From: Pseudomonadota bacterium
GTDB lineage: Bacteria > Pseudomonadota > Gammaproteobacteria > Burkholderiales > Burkholderiaceae_E
Length of the DNA: 31,428 bases
Assembly (NCBI GenBank): GCA_023388075.1
Contig: JAEWGX010000022.1
Coordinates: forward strand, 1-31,428
Reading direction: 5' to 3'
Within the stretch, counting starts at the first letter, position 1, and every line of letters starts with the position of its first letter. The notes under the pieces are model-generated. The model saw only the letters and a list, made by a program, of their open reading frames with translations, made no database searches and had not been told where the DNA came from. Below, piece by piece: positions 24,278 through 31,428 of the stretch. Made by a program: the position numbers and the translations under genes.

Positions 24278-26896
24278 TCAGACGATGCGGAAGGCGCGCT
24301 TGCGCCGGGCCCGCTCCTCGAGCGCGGACACGTGTCTCGAGAGGATGAGGCGATCCGGATGCTGCAGCAGCAGGACCACCGAGCGTCGGTCGTTTATCCA
24401 GGCGACCTTCGCGACGATGCGCTTGCGGGTGCTGGAGACGAGCTCCAGCCACTGCCCCGGCGCCAGGTCGCGGACCAGATCGGCCGGATCCATCTCCAGC
24501 CGCTGCGGGCGGCGCGGCACGTCGTCGAGCGACGTGCTGTCGATCAGCCGGCGCAGCTTGAGCTCCGAGGCGCTCTGCGCGTCGCCACCCGCTCCGGCCG
24601 CGGCGGTTCTGGTCGCACCGCCCGCACGGCGGGGCGGCGACACGCTCGCAGCCGTGGCGGCCGGGCGCTGGGCATCCGGCGCCGGCGCGGCCTCGGCGGG
24701 GGGCACTGCGGAGGGCGCGGGCTCGGCCGCCGATCGGCTGCCCGTGGCCGGCACGCCGTCCTGGTCGATCGGCAGCTCGAGCACCGGGAGGTCCTCATCC
24801 GCCGGCGGGACCGGCGCCTTCGCCCTGACGGGGGGCAGCACCATCGGATCATCCAGCACCGGCGTCTTCGCGACGGCGTCACGGCTGCGCGACTTCGCCG
24901 GCTCCCGAGCCTGCATGCGGCGCAGGTGGATGAGGAACATCTCGTCGAAGAACGGGCGGTAGTCCTCCGGCTTCGCGCCGATGTCGCGGATACCTTCCGT
25001 GAGGATCCTCACCATGGCCGGAATGCGCTGGGCCAGCTCGCCGCGGCTCTGCCGGCTCCCCTGGCTGTCCAGCGTCCAGAGCAGGTCGTCGACGACCGCG
25101 AGCGCTGCCTGGTAGCCCGCGCTCTCCTCGCCGTCGCGCAATACCGCGGTACGGAGGTGGCGCAGCCACACACCCTTGAGGAACTGCGCGACCGACTCCG
25201 GAACCTCGCGATCCTTGAGGCGCTCGGCAAGCAGCTTCTCGATCCGGCCGCTGATCTCGAACTCGCGCTCCCGCGACGGCCGGTTGCGGTAGTCCCGGCG
25301 GTTGCGCCGACCGGCACTGGCCTCGAGCTCGCGCCGCTCGCGGGTCACCTTGGACACGAGCTGTCCCATGCCGGCGGTGGCTCGACGGTACTCGATGCGC
25401 ACCTGCTCGGCCAGCACCTGGCTGCGCACCTGGAACGCATGCGCCACCACCTCGACCGCGCGGACCACCGTCTGCAGGCGGCCGTGCAGCTCGCTGCCGC
25501 GCGCCATGTCGTCCGGGTAGGCGGTGGCGATGGCCGCCACCTGCTCCACCAGCCTGCGGACCGAGCGCGGCTCGTCGCTGAGGAAGCCCGGATCGAGGCA
25601 AGCCAACGTGATCGCGGGGACTTGCAGCCGCCACATCAGCGGGCGCGCCGGGTCCGGGATCCGCTCCTGGTCCGCGGCATAGTCGAACATGGCGGCCACC
25701 AGGTCGAGGGTGGCGAGTTGCGCCGGCTCCACTCCCGCCGACTTCATCTGGGCGCGAAGCTGGCCGAAGAACTCCTGGCGCGCTTCGGTGGAGAAAGGCG
25801 GCTGCCCTACCCGATGCGCGAAGGCGATCGCATCGCGCTCCAGGGAATCGACGCCCGGCAGCAGGCCGGCCTGTCGGAACGTGGAGCGGCCATCGCGCCC
25901 CGCGACCATCGGATTGGTGCCGAGCACCGTGGCGGCGGTGGCATCCTTGACGACCTTGCGCGCGGTCTCCGCGACCGGACCGGCGAACGCCCTGCGGCCG
26001 TCGCGAGCGGTATCGGGCGGTGCGGGCTTGCGCGGCGCGGGCGGCGCGTCCCCACGCTCGCCTGGATCGCGCGCAGCGGGCGTCGGCTCGCGCGCAGCTT
26101 CACGCCGGGGTTCGCCGCCAGGGCTGCGGGCCGGGTCGCCAGGGATCGCGGCCGCGGGCGGCGCGACCCGGACCGTTCCGGAGCCGCGGGCGGCCCTTGA
26201 CGTGCCGGCGACCGGCCGGCGCAAGGACGGAAAGAGGACGATGCGAGGCAGACGCGGCAGGATGCCCTGCTCCGCCATGCGTCGATCGGCCGCGGCGATG
26301 ATCTCGCGCAACGGCATCGCGGCATGCCGCAGCAGCGCGGCCTCGATGGCTTCGCGAGTGAGCGGGTTGGACGAGTACGGCCTCAACGCAGTGACCACGG
26401 CGCTCGCCAGCGCGCGCGCACCGAGCGGACTGTGCTCCTCGTCCGCGTCGGTCCCCGTCAACTGCGCCAGGCGGTCCAGATAGGCGGGATAGGCCGCCTC
26501 GAGCGCCTCGCGGACCTTCGCGGCCAGTGCCTGGGCCACCAGCTGGTCGGTGAGCGTCGCCTCGGACATCAGGCGATAGTCGGCGGCCGCAGCCGCTGCC
26601 GGGGCCGCCTGCCGCGCCGGTCCGACGCCGGTCATCACCGGCTCCTGGAGCGACTCGAAATGAAACTCGTCGAGGGTGCCGACGGCCGCTTCACAGCGGA
26701 TGTCGCTCTCCTCGCGCAGCACCTGCGCCGCCTCCTGAAGGGCGCTGCGCGCGCGGGAATCAGTGGCCCTCGACGCAGCGGCCACCAGCTCTTCGGCCAA
26801 CCGGGGCAACAACGTGCCCACCGCCGCGCTCAAGCGCAGGCCCGCGACTTCGCGGATGTGGTCGAACAGCCTGTAGCGCTCGGAGACCGGCACCAT
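24278..26896 (-). CDS. DUF1631 family protein
   Basis: About 872 residues. This large cytoplasmic family (sometimes mislabelled thymidine phosphorylase) has unknown function. The conserved helical blocks are present: RYRLFDHIREVAGLRLSAAV at the start, LTREAIEAALLRHAAMPLREIIAAADRRM, MFDYAADQERIPDPARPLMWRLQVPAI in the centre, and LLWTLDSQGSRQSRGELAQRIPAMVRIL. Two long Pro/Ala/Arg-rich linkers separate them (about 245-320 and 680-775). The last ~75 residues (PGQWLELVSSTRKRIVAKVAWINDRRSVVLLL) look like a small beta domain, reminiscent of PilZ. Start: GAAGGGG lies just before ATG 26896; GTG 26893 and GTG 26923 are alternatives. No operon partner is visible. Confidence 0.85.
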   Translation of the reverse strand: MVPVSERYRLFDHIREVAGLRLSAAVGTLLPRLAEELVAAASRATDSRARSALQEAAQVLREESDIRCEAAVGTLDEFHFESLQEPVMTGVGPARQAAPAAAAAADYRLMSEATLTDQLVAQALAAKVREALEAAYPAYLDRLAQLTGTDADEEHSPLGARALASAVVTALRPYSSNPLTREAIEAALLRHAAMPLREIIAAADRRMAEQGILPRLPRIVLFPSLRRPVAGTSRAARGSGTVRVAPPAAAIPGDPARSPGGEPRREAAREPTPAARDPGERGDAPPAPRKPAPPDTARDGRRAFAGPVAETARKVVKDATAATVLGTNPMVAGRDGRSTFRQAGLLPGVDSLERDAIAFAHRVGQPPFSTEARQEFFGQLRAQMKSAGVEPAQLATLDLVAAMFDYAADQERIPDPARPLMWRLQVPAITLACLDPGFLSDEPRSVRRLVEQVAAIATAYPDDMARGSELHGRLQTVVRAVEVVAHAFQVRSQVLAEQVRIEYRRATAGMGQLVSKVTRERRELEASAGRRNRRDYRNRPSREREFEISGRIEKLLAERLKDREVPESVAQFLKGVWLRHLRTAVLRDGEESAGYQAALAVVDDLLWTLDSQGSRQSRGELAQRIPAMVRILTEGIRDIGAKPEDYRPFFDEMFLIHLRRMQAREPAKSRSRDAVAKTPVLDDPMVLPPVRAKAPVPPADEDLPVLELPIDQDGVPATGSRSAAEPAPSAVPPAEAAPAPDAQRPAATAASVSPPRRAGGATRTAAAGAGGDAQSASELKLRRLIDSTSLDDVPRRPQRLEMDPADLVRDLAPGQWLELVSSTRKRIVAKVAWINDRRSVVLLLQHPDRLILSRHVSALEERARRKRAFRIV

Positions 26897-26923
26897 CACC
26901 CCTTCAGGACGGATAACGCGCAC

Positions 26924-27524
26924 AAATGACCGCGGCGCTGTAGTCGTTCCGTATGTTTGATCTGCCGGATACTAAGAGAAACAGACAGTAAAGGCTGTGA
27001 CAAAGTGGCGCAGGTACGTTACTTGCCTGATCCGCCGGTTTTTCTCTGGAATCGTCCCGGACGCGGCGCCAGGAGCCCCCTCCGGTACAACGGTTGCAAG
27101 CCGTTGTTTTGCTTGCGCATTCTAGCAGTCGGCAGCGAACCGCTGCGTGCGCTTTGTCGCCGATCGGCTGCCTGTGCGGGTCGACAGCGACCTGAAAGCG
27201 AGTAACGGTTCAGTGCCCGTGCGGCTTCGCCTTGGCCGTGACTGCCGGTATCCCCTGCCGATATCGCGCTCGCATCGGAAGACCTTGCGCTTCCTGCTTC
27301 CGGCGCAGGTGTAACAAGACTGTTGCGATTTCCACTGCCCGGGGTCGCAACGCGAACAAGCCCCCGCACCCGTTGGGTCTTAGACTTGCGCCCGCGGGTG
27401 ACAAGTCCTCCGACGGACGGTCGCCGGTCTCCGACCAACCGCACCGGGACGCGCCTCGCGGAAGCGGGCGCGGTTCCGGCGGGCCAGGTCGAAACATCTG
27501 TAACACCAGCACTCGGAAGGACCA
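26924..27524. other. 600-bp intergenic region between divergent genes
   Basis: No convincing protein gene on either strand: the open frames here are short and have no family look. It is less GC-rich near 26940-27130 and must hold the divergent promoters of the DUF1631 gene and of the lipoprotein gene, though I cannot place them. It contains a 7-bp hairpin at 27010-27026 (GCAGGTA-CGT-TACTTGC), a terminator-like hairpin at 27087-27110, and two near-identical ten-mers, GATCTGCCGG (26960-26969) and GATCCGCCGG near 27029. Confidence 0.5.
27087..27110 (+). terminator. Orphan terminator-like hairpin
   Basis: ACAACGG-TTGCAAG-CCGTTGT followed by TTT: seven base pairs with a seven-base loop and a short T run on the plus strand. 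No plus-strand gene leads into it, since the DUF1631 gene runs away from it. It could end an unannotated small RNA or be a protein-binding palindrome. Confidence 0.4.
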
Positions 27525-28664
27525 ATGCTTCACAAGAAATCTCTCGCCGTCGTCGCCATGACCGCTGTGATCGCTGCCTGTGGCGGCGGAGGCGGCTCCG
27601 ACACGGCGGTGTCCGCCAACCCCCCTGCGCCCGGCACACCGGATGCCGGCCAGGCACCCGCCCCGGGAGTGGACAACACCACGCCGATCACCGCGCCATC
27701 GCCTTCGCCTGGCAAGGTGCCGTCGCCGCTGCCGCCGCCCCCTCCGGCACCGGCCGGCACGACGTACTCCGGGGCCGAGCTGCAGCGGGCCATGGGCCAG
27801 TCCATCCCGGTGATCGGCAACACGGGAACCACGCAGGAGAGCGGGCAGTACGTGCACGACGGTCTCGACAACCCGCTGGCCGGGTACATCGCCTCGGACG
27901 GCCGCACCTGGCGGACGTTCACCCTCACGGCGAGCGGCTCGGGCTACAACCGGTCCCGCGAGGCAGCGCTGGAGATCACGCAGGCCAACGGCGGAATCGT
28001 CCCGAAGGTGGACGGCGTGCAATACCAGGGGGAGCCGTTCGATCCGTCGGCCAGCTATCCCGCCAACGTCATCGCCCGCACCTGGAACGCGCCCGATGGC
28101 TCCGGGAACCACGTGAAGCTGTTGCCGTCGACCAAGCCCGAGCATCCCGGCCTGCTGCGCCTGTGCTGGGAGATCAAGACAGCGGCTGCCTTCCGCCTTG
28201 CCTGCAGCCATCATGCGGCAGACGGCCATGTCTTCGGTGCGGATCTCATCGAGGACATCGACGGCCAGATCGTCTCCTTCGACTGGCAGTGGGAGGCGAC
28301 TCCCCGGCCCGATGGCCAACCCTACCAGATCGGGGACTATGCGCCCGGCGGCATCGCCGCCCTGCCGACCCGCAACATGACCTGCGTCAGGCGAACGATC
28401 GGCCCTGATGGCCGGACCGACACGTCGACCCAGCCGGTCACGCTCACGCCTTCCGAGATACGGGTGGGTGACGAGGTCCTGCTGCGCCATGGCAACCTGC
28501 GGACGACCGTCACGACCGAGGGCGACATCGTCACCTACGCGCACGAGGATGCACTGCCGATCGCGGCGGTACAGCGCAGCTACCGGCTCCGCGCGGGCGA
28601 GCTACTCAGCGTGAACTGGGCCATCATTGGTGGCGCCTCCGGCTTCACCAGCGAATGCAACTAG
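27525..28664 (+). CDS. Putative lipoprotein with Pro-rich linker, unrecognised
   Basis: 379 residues starting at an ATG with CGGAAGGA just upstream. The signal peptide ends in the lipobox IAAC with the lipidated cysteine at 19, followed by a glycine run (CGGGGGS), a style common in Burkholderiales. Residues 25-85 are a Pro/Ala/Ser-rich linker that would hold the domain away from the membrane. The rest (about 90-379) is a soluble domain with five cysteines (LRLCWEI, RLACSHH, NMTCVRR, SECN among them), possibly disulfide-bonded. I recognise no family. An envelope location is likely from the lipobox; there is no Asp at +2, so outer-membrane sorting is plausible. Confidence 0.75.
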   Translation: MLHKKSLAVVAMTAVIAACGGGGGSDTAVSANPPAPGTPDAGQAPAPGVDNTTPITAPSPSPGKVPSPLPPPPPAPAGTTYSGAELQRAMGQSIPVIGNTGTTQESGQYVHDGLDNPLAGYIASDGRTWRTFTLTASGSGYNRSREAALEITQANGGIVPKVDGVQYQGEPFDPSASYPANVIARTWNAPDGSGNHVKLLPSTKPEHPGLLRLCWEIKTAAAFRLACSHHAADGHVFGADLIEDIDGQIVSFDWQWEATPRPDGQPYQIGDYAPGGIAALPTRNMTCVRRTIGPDGRTDTSTQPVTLTPSEIRVGDEVLLRHGNLRTTVTTEGDIVTYAHEDALPIAAVQRSYRLRAGELLSVNWAIIGGASGFTSECN

Positions 28665-28676
28665 GTTCGCGCCGCT

Positions 28677-28697
28677 AGGGCCGTAGTCGCCGGCCCT
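28677..28697 (+). terminator. Possible terminator stem after the lipoprotein gene
   Basis: AGGGCCG-TAGTCGC-CGGCCCT, seven base pairs starting 12 bases after the stop. There is no T run, so termination is uncertain. Confidence 0.35.
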
Positions 28698-28776
28698 CGG
28701 GAGCGGCGACGCCCACGGCGCGGCGCGACCAGCCGCGTCCGCCGAGTGAAGTAGACTCGTCCGCGGGAGGACGACG

Positions 28777-30540
28777 ATGGCGGACCATTCGGATGACGGC
28801 AACGACCGCGACGCGGCGGGCGGCGATGCCGGCGGCTTGCGCAAGGGGCTCGCCAGCTACGGCGACGCGGAATTCTCGCTCTTCCTGCGTCGCGCGTTCA
28901 TCAAGGGCGCTGGCTTCACGGACGCGGCGCTGGACCGGCCGGTGGTCGGCATCGTCGACACGGCAAGCGGCTACAACCCTTGCCACGGCAACGCGCCGCA
29001 GCTGATCCAGGCGATCGAGCGGGGCGTGATGCTCGCGGGTGGGCTGCCGCTCGTGTTCCCGACGATCTCGATCGCCGAGAGCTTCTCGCAGCCCACCAGC
29101 ATGTACCTGCGCAACCTCATGTCGATGGACACCGAGGAGATGCTGCGGGCCCAGCCGATGGATGCGGTAGTGCTGATCGGCGGTTGCGACAAGACGGTTC
29201 CGGCGCAGCTGATGGGTGCCGCCTCGGCCGGCCTGCCGGCCATCCAGCTGGTCACGGGGGCGATGCTCACCGGCTCGCATCGCGCCGAGCGTGTCGGAGC
29301 CTGCACCGACTGCCGCCGCTACTGGGGGCTCTTCCGCGCCGAGCAGATCGATCGCGCCACGATCGATTCGGTCAACGACCAGCTGGTGGCGAGCGTCGGC
29401 ACCTGCTCGGTCATGGGCACCGCGAGCACCATGGCCTGCATCGCCGAGGCGCTCGGCATGATGGTGCCGGGCGGCGCCAGCGCCCCCGCGGTCACCGCCG
29501 ACCGCATGCGGGTCGCCGAGGAGACCGGACGGCTGGCGGTCACCCTGGCCGGGAGCCGTCTCACCGTCGACCGCATCCTTACCGCCGACGCCTTCGAGAA
29601 CGCCCTGCGGGTGCTGCTTGCCATCGGCGGATCGACCAACGGCCTGGTGCACCTGGCGGCGATCGCGGGCCGCCTGGGGTTCGAGCTGGACCTCGCCGCC
29701 TTCGATCGCATGGGGCGCGAGACACCGGTACTGGTGGACCTCAAGCCGTCCGGCCAGCACTACATGGAGGATTTCCACAAGGCAGGTGGCATGCCGGCAC
29801 TGCTGCGAGAGCTGCGGCCACTGCTCCACCTCGATGCCCTCACGGTGACCGGCCGCTCCCTGGGAGAGGAGCTCGATCGGGCGCCGGCCCCGTTCGACCA
29901 GCCGGTGATCCGCCCGTTCTCCAAGCCGATCTATCCGCAGGGCGGCATCGCCGTCCTGCGCAGCAATCTCGCGCCGGACGGCGCGATCATCAAGCAGTCC
30001 GCCGCCACGCCCGCGCTCATGGAGCACGAAGGCCGCGCGGTGGTCTTCGAGGACGCCCGGGACCTCGCGGCCCGCATCGACGACGAGGCGCTCGACGTCA
30101 CGGCCGAGGACATCCTGGTCCTGCGCAACATCGGCCCGGCGGGAGCGCCGGGGATGCCCGAGGCCGGGTACCTGCCGATCCCCAGGAAGCTCGCCCGCGC
30201 GGGAGTGAGGGACATGGTGCGCATCTCGGACGGCCGCATGAGCGGCACGGCCGCCGGCACCATCGTGCTGCACGTCACGCCGGAGGCTGCCGTGGGCGGC
30301 CCGCTCGCGCACGTCCGGACCGGCGACCGCATCCGCCTGAGCGTCTCGCGGCGCGAGCTGACGTGGCTGGTCTCCCCGGAGGAGATCGAGCGCCGGCGCG
30401 CCAGCACGCCGGTGAGCCGCCCGTCCGCCGCCCGCGGCTACCGCAAGCTCTTCCTGGAGTCCGTGACCCAGGCCGATCGCGGCGTGGACTTCGACTTCCT
30501 CCGCTCCGAGAAACCGCCGACGCGCATTCCGCGCTGCTGA
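28777..30540 (+). CDS. IlvD/Edd-family sugar-acid or dihydroxy-acid dehydratase
   Basis: 587 residues. The family removes water from 2,3-dihydroxy acids using an Fe-S cluster and Mg. Three cluster cysteines are seen at C69 (GYNPCHGN), C137 (IGGCDKT) and C210 (VGTCSVMG), plus the C-terminal DGRMSGTAAGTIVLHVTPEAAVGGPLA block with the catalytic serine region. The ACTDCRRYWGLFRAEQID insertion and the overall length resemble L-arabinonate/pentonate dehydratases more than IlvD of branched-chain synthesis. The substrate is therefore open: no sugar transporter, dehydrogenase or aldolase is next to it. GGGAGGACG precedes the ATG. A weak TAGACT at 28752 could be its -10. Confidence 0.88.
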   Translation: MADHSDDGNDRDAAGGDAGGLRKGLASYGDAEFSLFLRRAFIKGAGFTDAALDRPVVGIVDTASGYNPCHGNAPQLIQAIERGVMLAGGLPLVFPTISIAESFSQPTSMYLRNLMSMDTEEMLRAQPMDAVVLIGGCDKTVPAQLMGAASAGLPAIQLVTGAMLTGSHRAERVGACTDCRRYWGLFRAEQIDRATIDSVNDQLVASVGTCSVMGTASTMACIAEALGMMVPGGASAPAVTADRMRVAEETGRLAVTLAGSRLTVDRILTADAFENALRVLLAIGGSTNGLVHLAAIAGRLGFELDLAAFDRMGRETPVLVDLKPSGQHYMEDFHKAGGMPALLRELRPLLHLDALTVTGRSLGEELDRAPAPFDQPVIRPFSKPIYPQGGIAVLRSNLAPDGAIIKQSAATPALMEHEGRAVVFEDARDLAARIDDEALDVTAEDILVLRNIGPAGAPGMPEAGYLPIPRKLARAGVRDMVRISDGRMSGTAAGTIVLHVTPEAAVGGPLAHVRTGDRIRLSVSRRELTWLVSPEEIERRRASTPVSRPSAARGYRKLFLESVTQADRGVDFDFLRSEKPPTRIPRC

Positions 30541-30605
30541 CGGACCCTCGCCTGCCAGGCCCGGAAAACCGGCCCCTGAGCGGCCGCCCGTTGACCGCCC
30601 CGAAA

Positions 30606-30624
30606 CCGCCCCGCCACGGGGCGG
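30606..30624 (+). terminator. Possible terminator stem after the dehydratase gene
   Basis: CCGCCCC-GCCAC-GGGGCGG, seven GC pairs and a five-base loop, 65 bases after the dehydratase stop and before the heat-shock promoter. No T run follows. Confidence 0.4.
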
Positions 30625-30653
30625 AGCTTCCGGCTGCCAACCCTCGCCCGCCC

Positions 30654-30681
30654 CTTGAAAAGCCGCGGCCGGTCCCTATGT
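30654..30681 (+). promoter_or_regulatory. Heat-shock (sigma32-type) promoter of the hsp20 gene
   Basis: CTTGAAA at 30654-30660 matches the sigma32 -35 element exactly. After 13 bases, CCCTATGT at 30674-30681 matches the CCCCATnT-like -10. Transcription should start near 30688. A small heat-shock gene downstream makes the match meaningful. Confidence 0.8.
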
Positions 30682-30690
30682 TGTCGTTGC

Positions 30691-30713
30691 GGGTGCCGAA
30701 CGGGCCCGCACCC
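30691..30713 (+). promoter_or_regulatory. First stem-loop of the hsp20 leader
   Basis: GGGTGC (30691-30696) pairs with GCACCC (30708-30713), directly at the 5' end of the predicted leader. ROSE-type thermometers normally carry one or more stable upstream hairpins of this kind that help the thermosensitive one fold. Confidence 0.5.
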
Positions 30714-30736
30714 ATATCGCTTCAACGTGAGGATAT
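30714..30736 (+). promoter_or_regulatory. ROSE-like RNA thermometer hiding the hsp20 ribosome site
   Basis: ATATC (30714-30718), bulged G (30719), CTT (30720-30722), loop CAACGT, GAG (30729-30731), GATAT (30732-30736). The UCGCU fits the ROSE UYGCU consensus, and it pairs with the AGGA of the ribosome binding site with the G left out, which is the defining ROSE feature. The ATG is five bases downstream. At low temperature the site would be closed and would open on heat. By eye only; not folded computationally. Confidence 0.65.
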
Positions 30737-30740
30737 AGAA

Positions 30741-31217
30741 ATGGCTACTTTCGACTTTGCTCCCCTCTATCGCTCCGCAATCGGCTTCGACCGGCTCGCC
30801 AGCCTCCTGGACGACGCCCTGCGCGGCGATTCGCAACCCAGCTACCCGCCCTACAACATCGAGCTCGTGGGCGAGGACAAGTACCGCATCACGATGGCCG
30901 TGGCCGGCTTCGATCGTTCCGAACTGGACATCGAGGTCGAGCAGGAGGCGCTGAAGATCGTCGGCCGCAAGCGCAAGGCCGAGAAGCCCGCGACCTTCCT
31001 GCACCGAGGCATCGCGGCGCGTGACTTCGAGCACCGCTTCCAGCTAGCCGAGCACGTAAAGGTGGTGGGCGCCGAGCTGGTCAACGGCCTGCTCAACATC
31101 GAGCTGGTCCGGGAAGTGCCCGAGGCGATGAAGCCGCGGCGCATCTCGATCGGCGGCGGTGACGTCAAGGTGCTCGACCGCGAGCGCGACGCCCAGGGCG
31201 AGCGCGCGGCTGCGTAA
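30741..31217 (+). CDS. Small heat-shock protein, Hsp20/IbpA type
   Basis: 158 residues. The alpha-crystallin domain spans about 36-130 (YPPYNIELVGEDKYRITMAVAGFDRSELDIEVE... FLHRGIAARDFEHRFQLAEHVKV), with an N-terminal MATFDFAPLYRSAIGFDRL that matches IbpA/IbpB and a GLLNIEL strand near 117. The tail holds the basic PRRISI that matches the I-x-I type contact motif. It is a holdase chaperone that keeps unfolded proteins soluble. GAGGAT is the ribosome site, hidden in the thermometer. Regulation is probably double: sigma32-type transcription and thermometer-controlled translation. Confidence 0.93.
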   Translation: MATFDFAPLYRSAIGFDRLASLLDDALRGDSQPSYPPYNIELVGEDKYRITMAVAGFDRSELDIEVEQEALKIVGRKRKAEKPATFLHRGIAARDFEHRFQLAEHVKVVGAELVNGLLNIELVREVPEAMKPRRISIGGGDVKVLDRERDAQGERAAA

Positions 31218-31240
31218 GCAGGCCTGAGGCCCTCCTGAAG

Positions 31241-31272
31241 CAACGCCCGGCCCCGGGAGGGGTCGGGCGTTG
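31241..31272 (+). terminator. Hairpin after hsp20
   Basis: CAACGCCCG...CGGGCGTTG with an inner CCCC/GGGG extension. This long, very stable stem lies 23 bases after the stop. No T run follows (TCGCG), so it may act as a weak or Rho-assisted terminator or a 3' stabiliser. Confidence 0.55.
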
Positions 31273-31303
31273 TCGCGTGCGGCAGGCCGGTCCGGCACTT
31301 GGA

Positions 31304-31309
31304 TATAAT
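31304..31309 (+). promoter_or_regulatory. -10 of the tRNA-Ser promoter
   Basis: Perfect TATAAT, 28 bases before the tRNA, followed by a GC-rich discriminator as in stable-RNA promoters. The -35 region is poor. Confidence 0.55.
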
Positions 31310-31337
31310 CGGCGGCCGACTGCGATGTGGAAGTACC

Positions 31338-31427
31338 GGAGGGGTGGCAGAGTGGTCGAATGTACCTGACTCGAAATCAGGCGTACGGGTAACCGTACCG
31401 TGGGTTCGAATCCCACCCCCTCCGCCA
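31338..31427 (+). tRNA. tRNA-Ser (anticodon CGA)
   Basis: A 90-base class II tRNA: acceptor GGAGGGG pairs with the 3' CCCCTCC, D arm GTGGCAGAGTGGTCGAATGTAC, anticodon arm CCTGA-CTCGAAA-TCAGG giving CGA (reads UCG), long variable arm with GTACGG/CCGTAC, and T arm GTGGGTTCGAATCCCAC. CCA is encoded. The window ends one base later. Confidence 0.97.
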
Positions 31428-31428
31428 C

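Noticed and set aside
26957..26990. Promoter beginning at TTGATC in the 600-bp gap
   Set aside because: No acceptable -10 at 16-18 bases; it cannot be placed with confidence.
26960..27046. Near-repeat ten-mers (GATCTGCCGG/GATCCGCCGG) and AGAGAAA/TTTCTCT as an attachment or insertion site
   Set aside because: No integrase, transposase or flanking duplication is present; short matches of this size occur by chance.
31165..31428. Minus-strand frame beginning MAEGVGFEPTVRLPVRLISS
   Set aside because: It is the antisense translation of tRNA-Ser and its flank, a familiar false gene.

Overview
The window is a high-GC chromosomal segment, probably from a betaproteobacterium (Burkholderiales/Rhodocyclales-like). 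This rests on gene order and style: thrS-infC-rpmI-rplT-pheS-pheT-ihfA-merR-tRNA-Pro synteny, a poly-glycine lipobox lipoprotein, and a fused 2-aminobenzoyl-CoA monooxygenase/reductase-type gene. The assignment is inferred, not tested. I see no insertion sequence, phage gene, CRISPR array or rRNA; this looks like ordinary core chromosome with a few accessory modules.

Plus strand, 1-6028: the end of a DUF3617-type protein, aconitase (acnA), a membrane-bound degenerate-GGDEF/EAL protein and a small lipoprotein. The last two joins are stop/start overlaps, so acnA, the EAL protein and the lipoprotein are probably one translationally coupled operon. Plus strand, 6140-10337: a compact aromatic-CoA catabolic operon (flavin monooxygenase/Old Yellow Enzyme fusion, SDR, MarR regulator, RidA). 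It has a good -10 box overlapping a TTTAG-GA-CTAAA palindrome in front and a hairpin/U-run terminator behind. Plus strand, 10350-13612: a two-gene signalling module, a double-domain KaiC-like ATPase overlapping a hybrid histidine kinase. From 13596 to 16145 come a tiny putative membrane protein (minus strand), two unrecognised membrane proteins and a RibD_C/DHFR-like reductase.

Minus strand, 24200 down to 16191: the translation operon, framed by two tRNA genes: tRNA-Val(GAC), thrS (GTG start), infC (ATC start), rpmI, rplT, pheS, pheT, ihfA, a MerR regulator, tRNA-Pro(GGG), then a strong hairpin terminator. Upstream on the same strand lies a large DUF1631 protein. A non-coding gap of about 600 bp separates it from the next plus-strand gene.

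Plus strand, 27525-31427: a large unrecognised lipoprotein, an IlvD/Edd-family sugar-acid dehydratase, an Hsp20/IbpA-type chaperone preceded by a heat-shock (sigma32-type) promoter and a ROSE-like RNA thermometer that would mask its ribosome binding site, and tRNA-Ser(CGA) at the right edge.

The most interesting items are the aromatic-CoA mini-operon with its operator, the KaiC-like/hybrid-kinase pair, the ROSE-like thermometer, the coupling of aconitase to a c-di-GMP-type protein, and an odd A+T-rich patch with a perfect inverted repeat inside pheT. None amounts to a clearly undescribed system on sequence alone.
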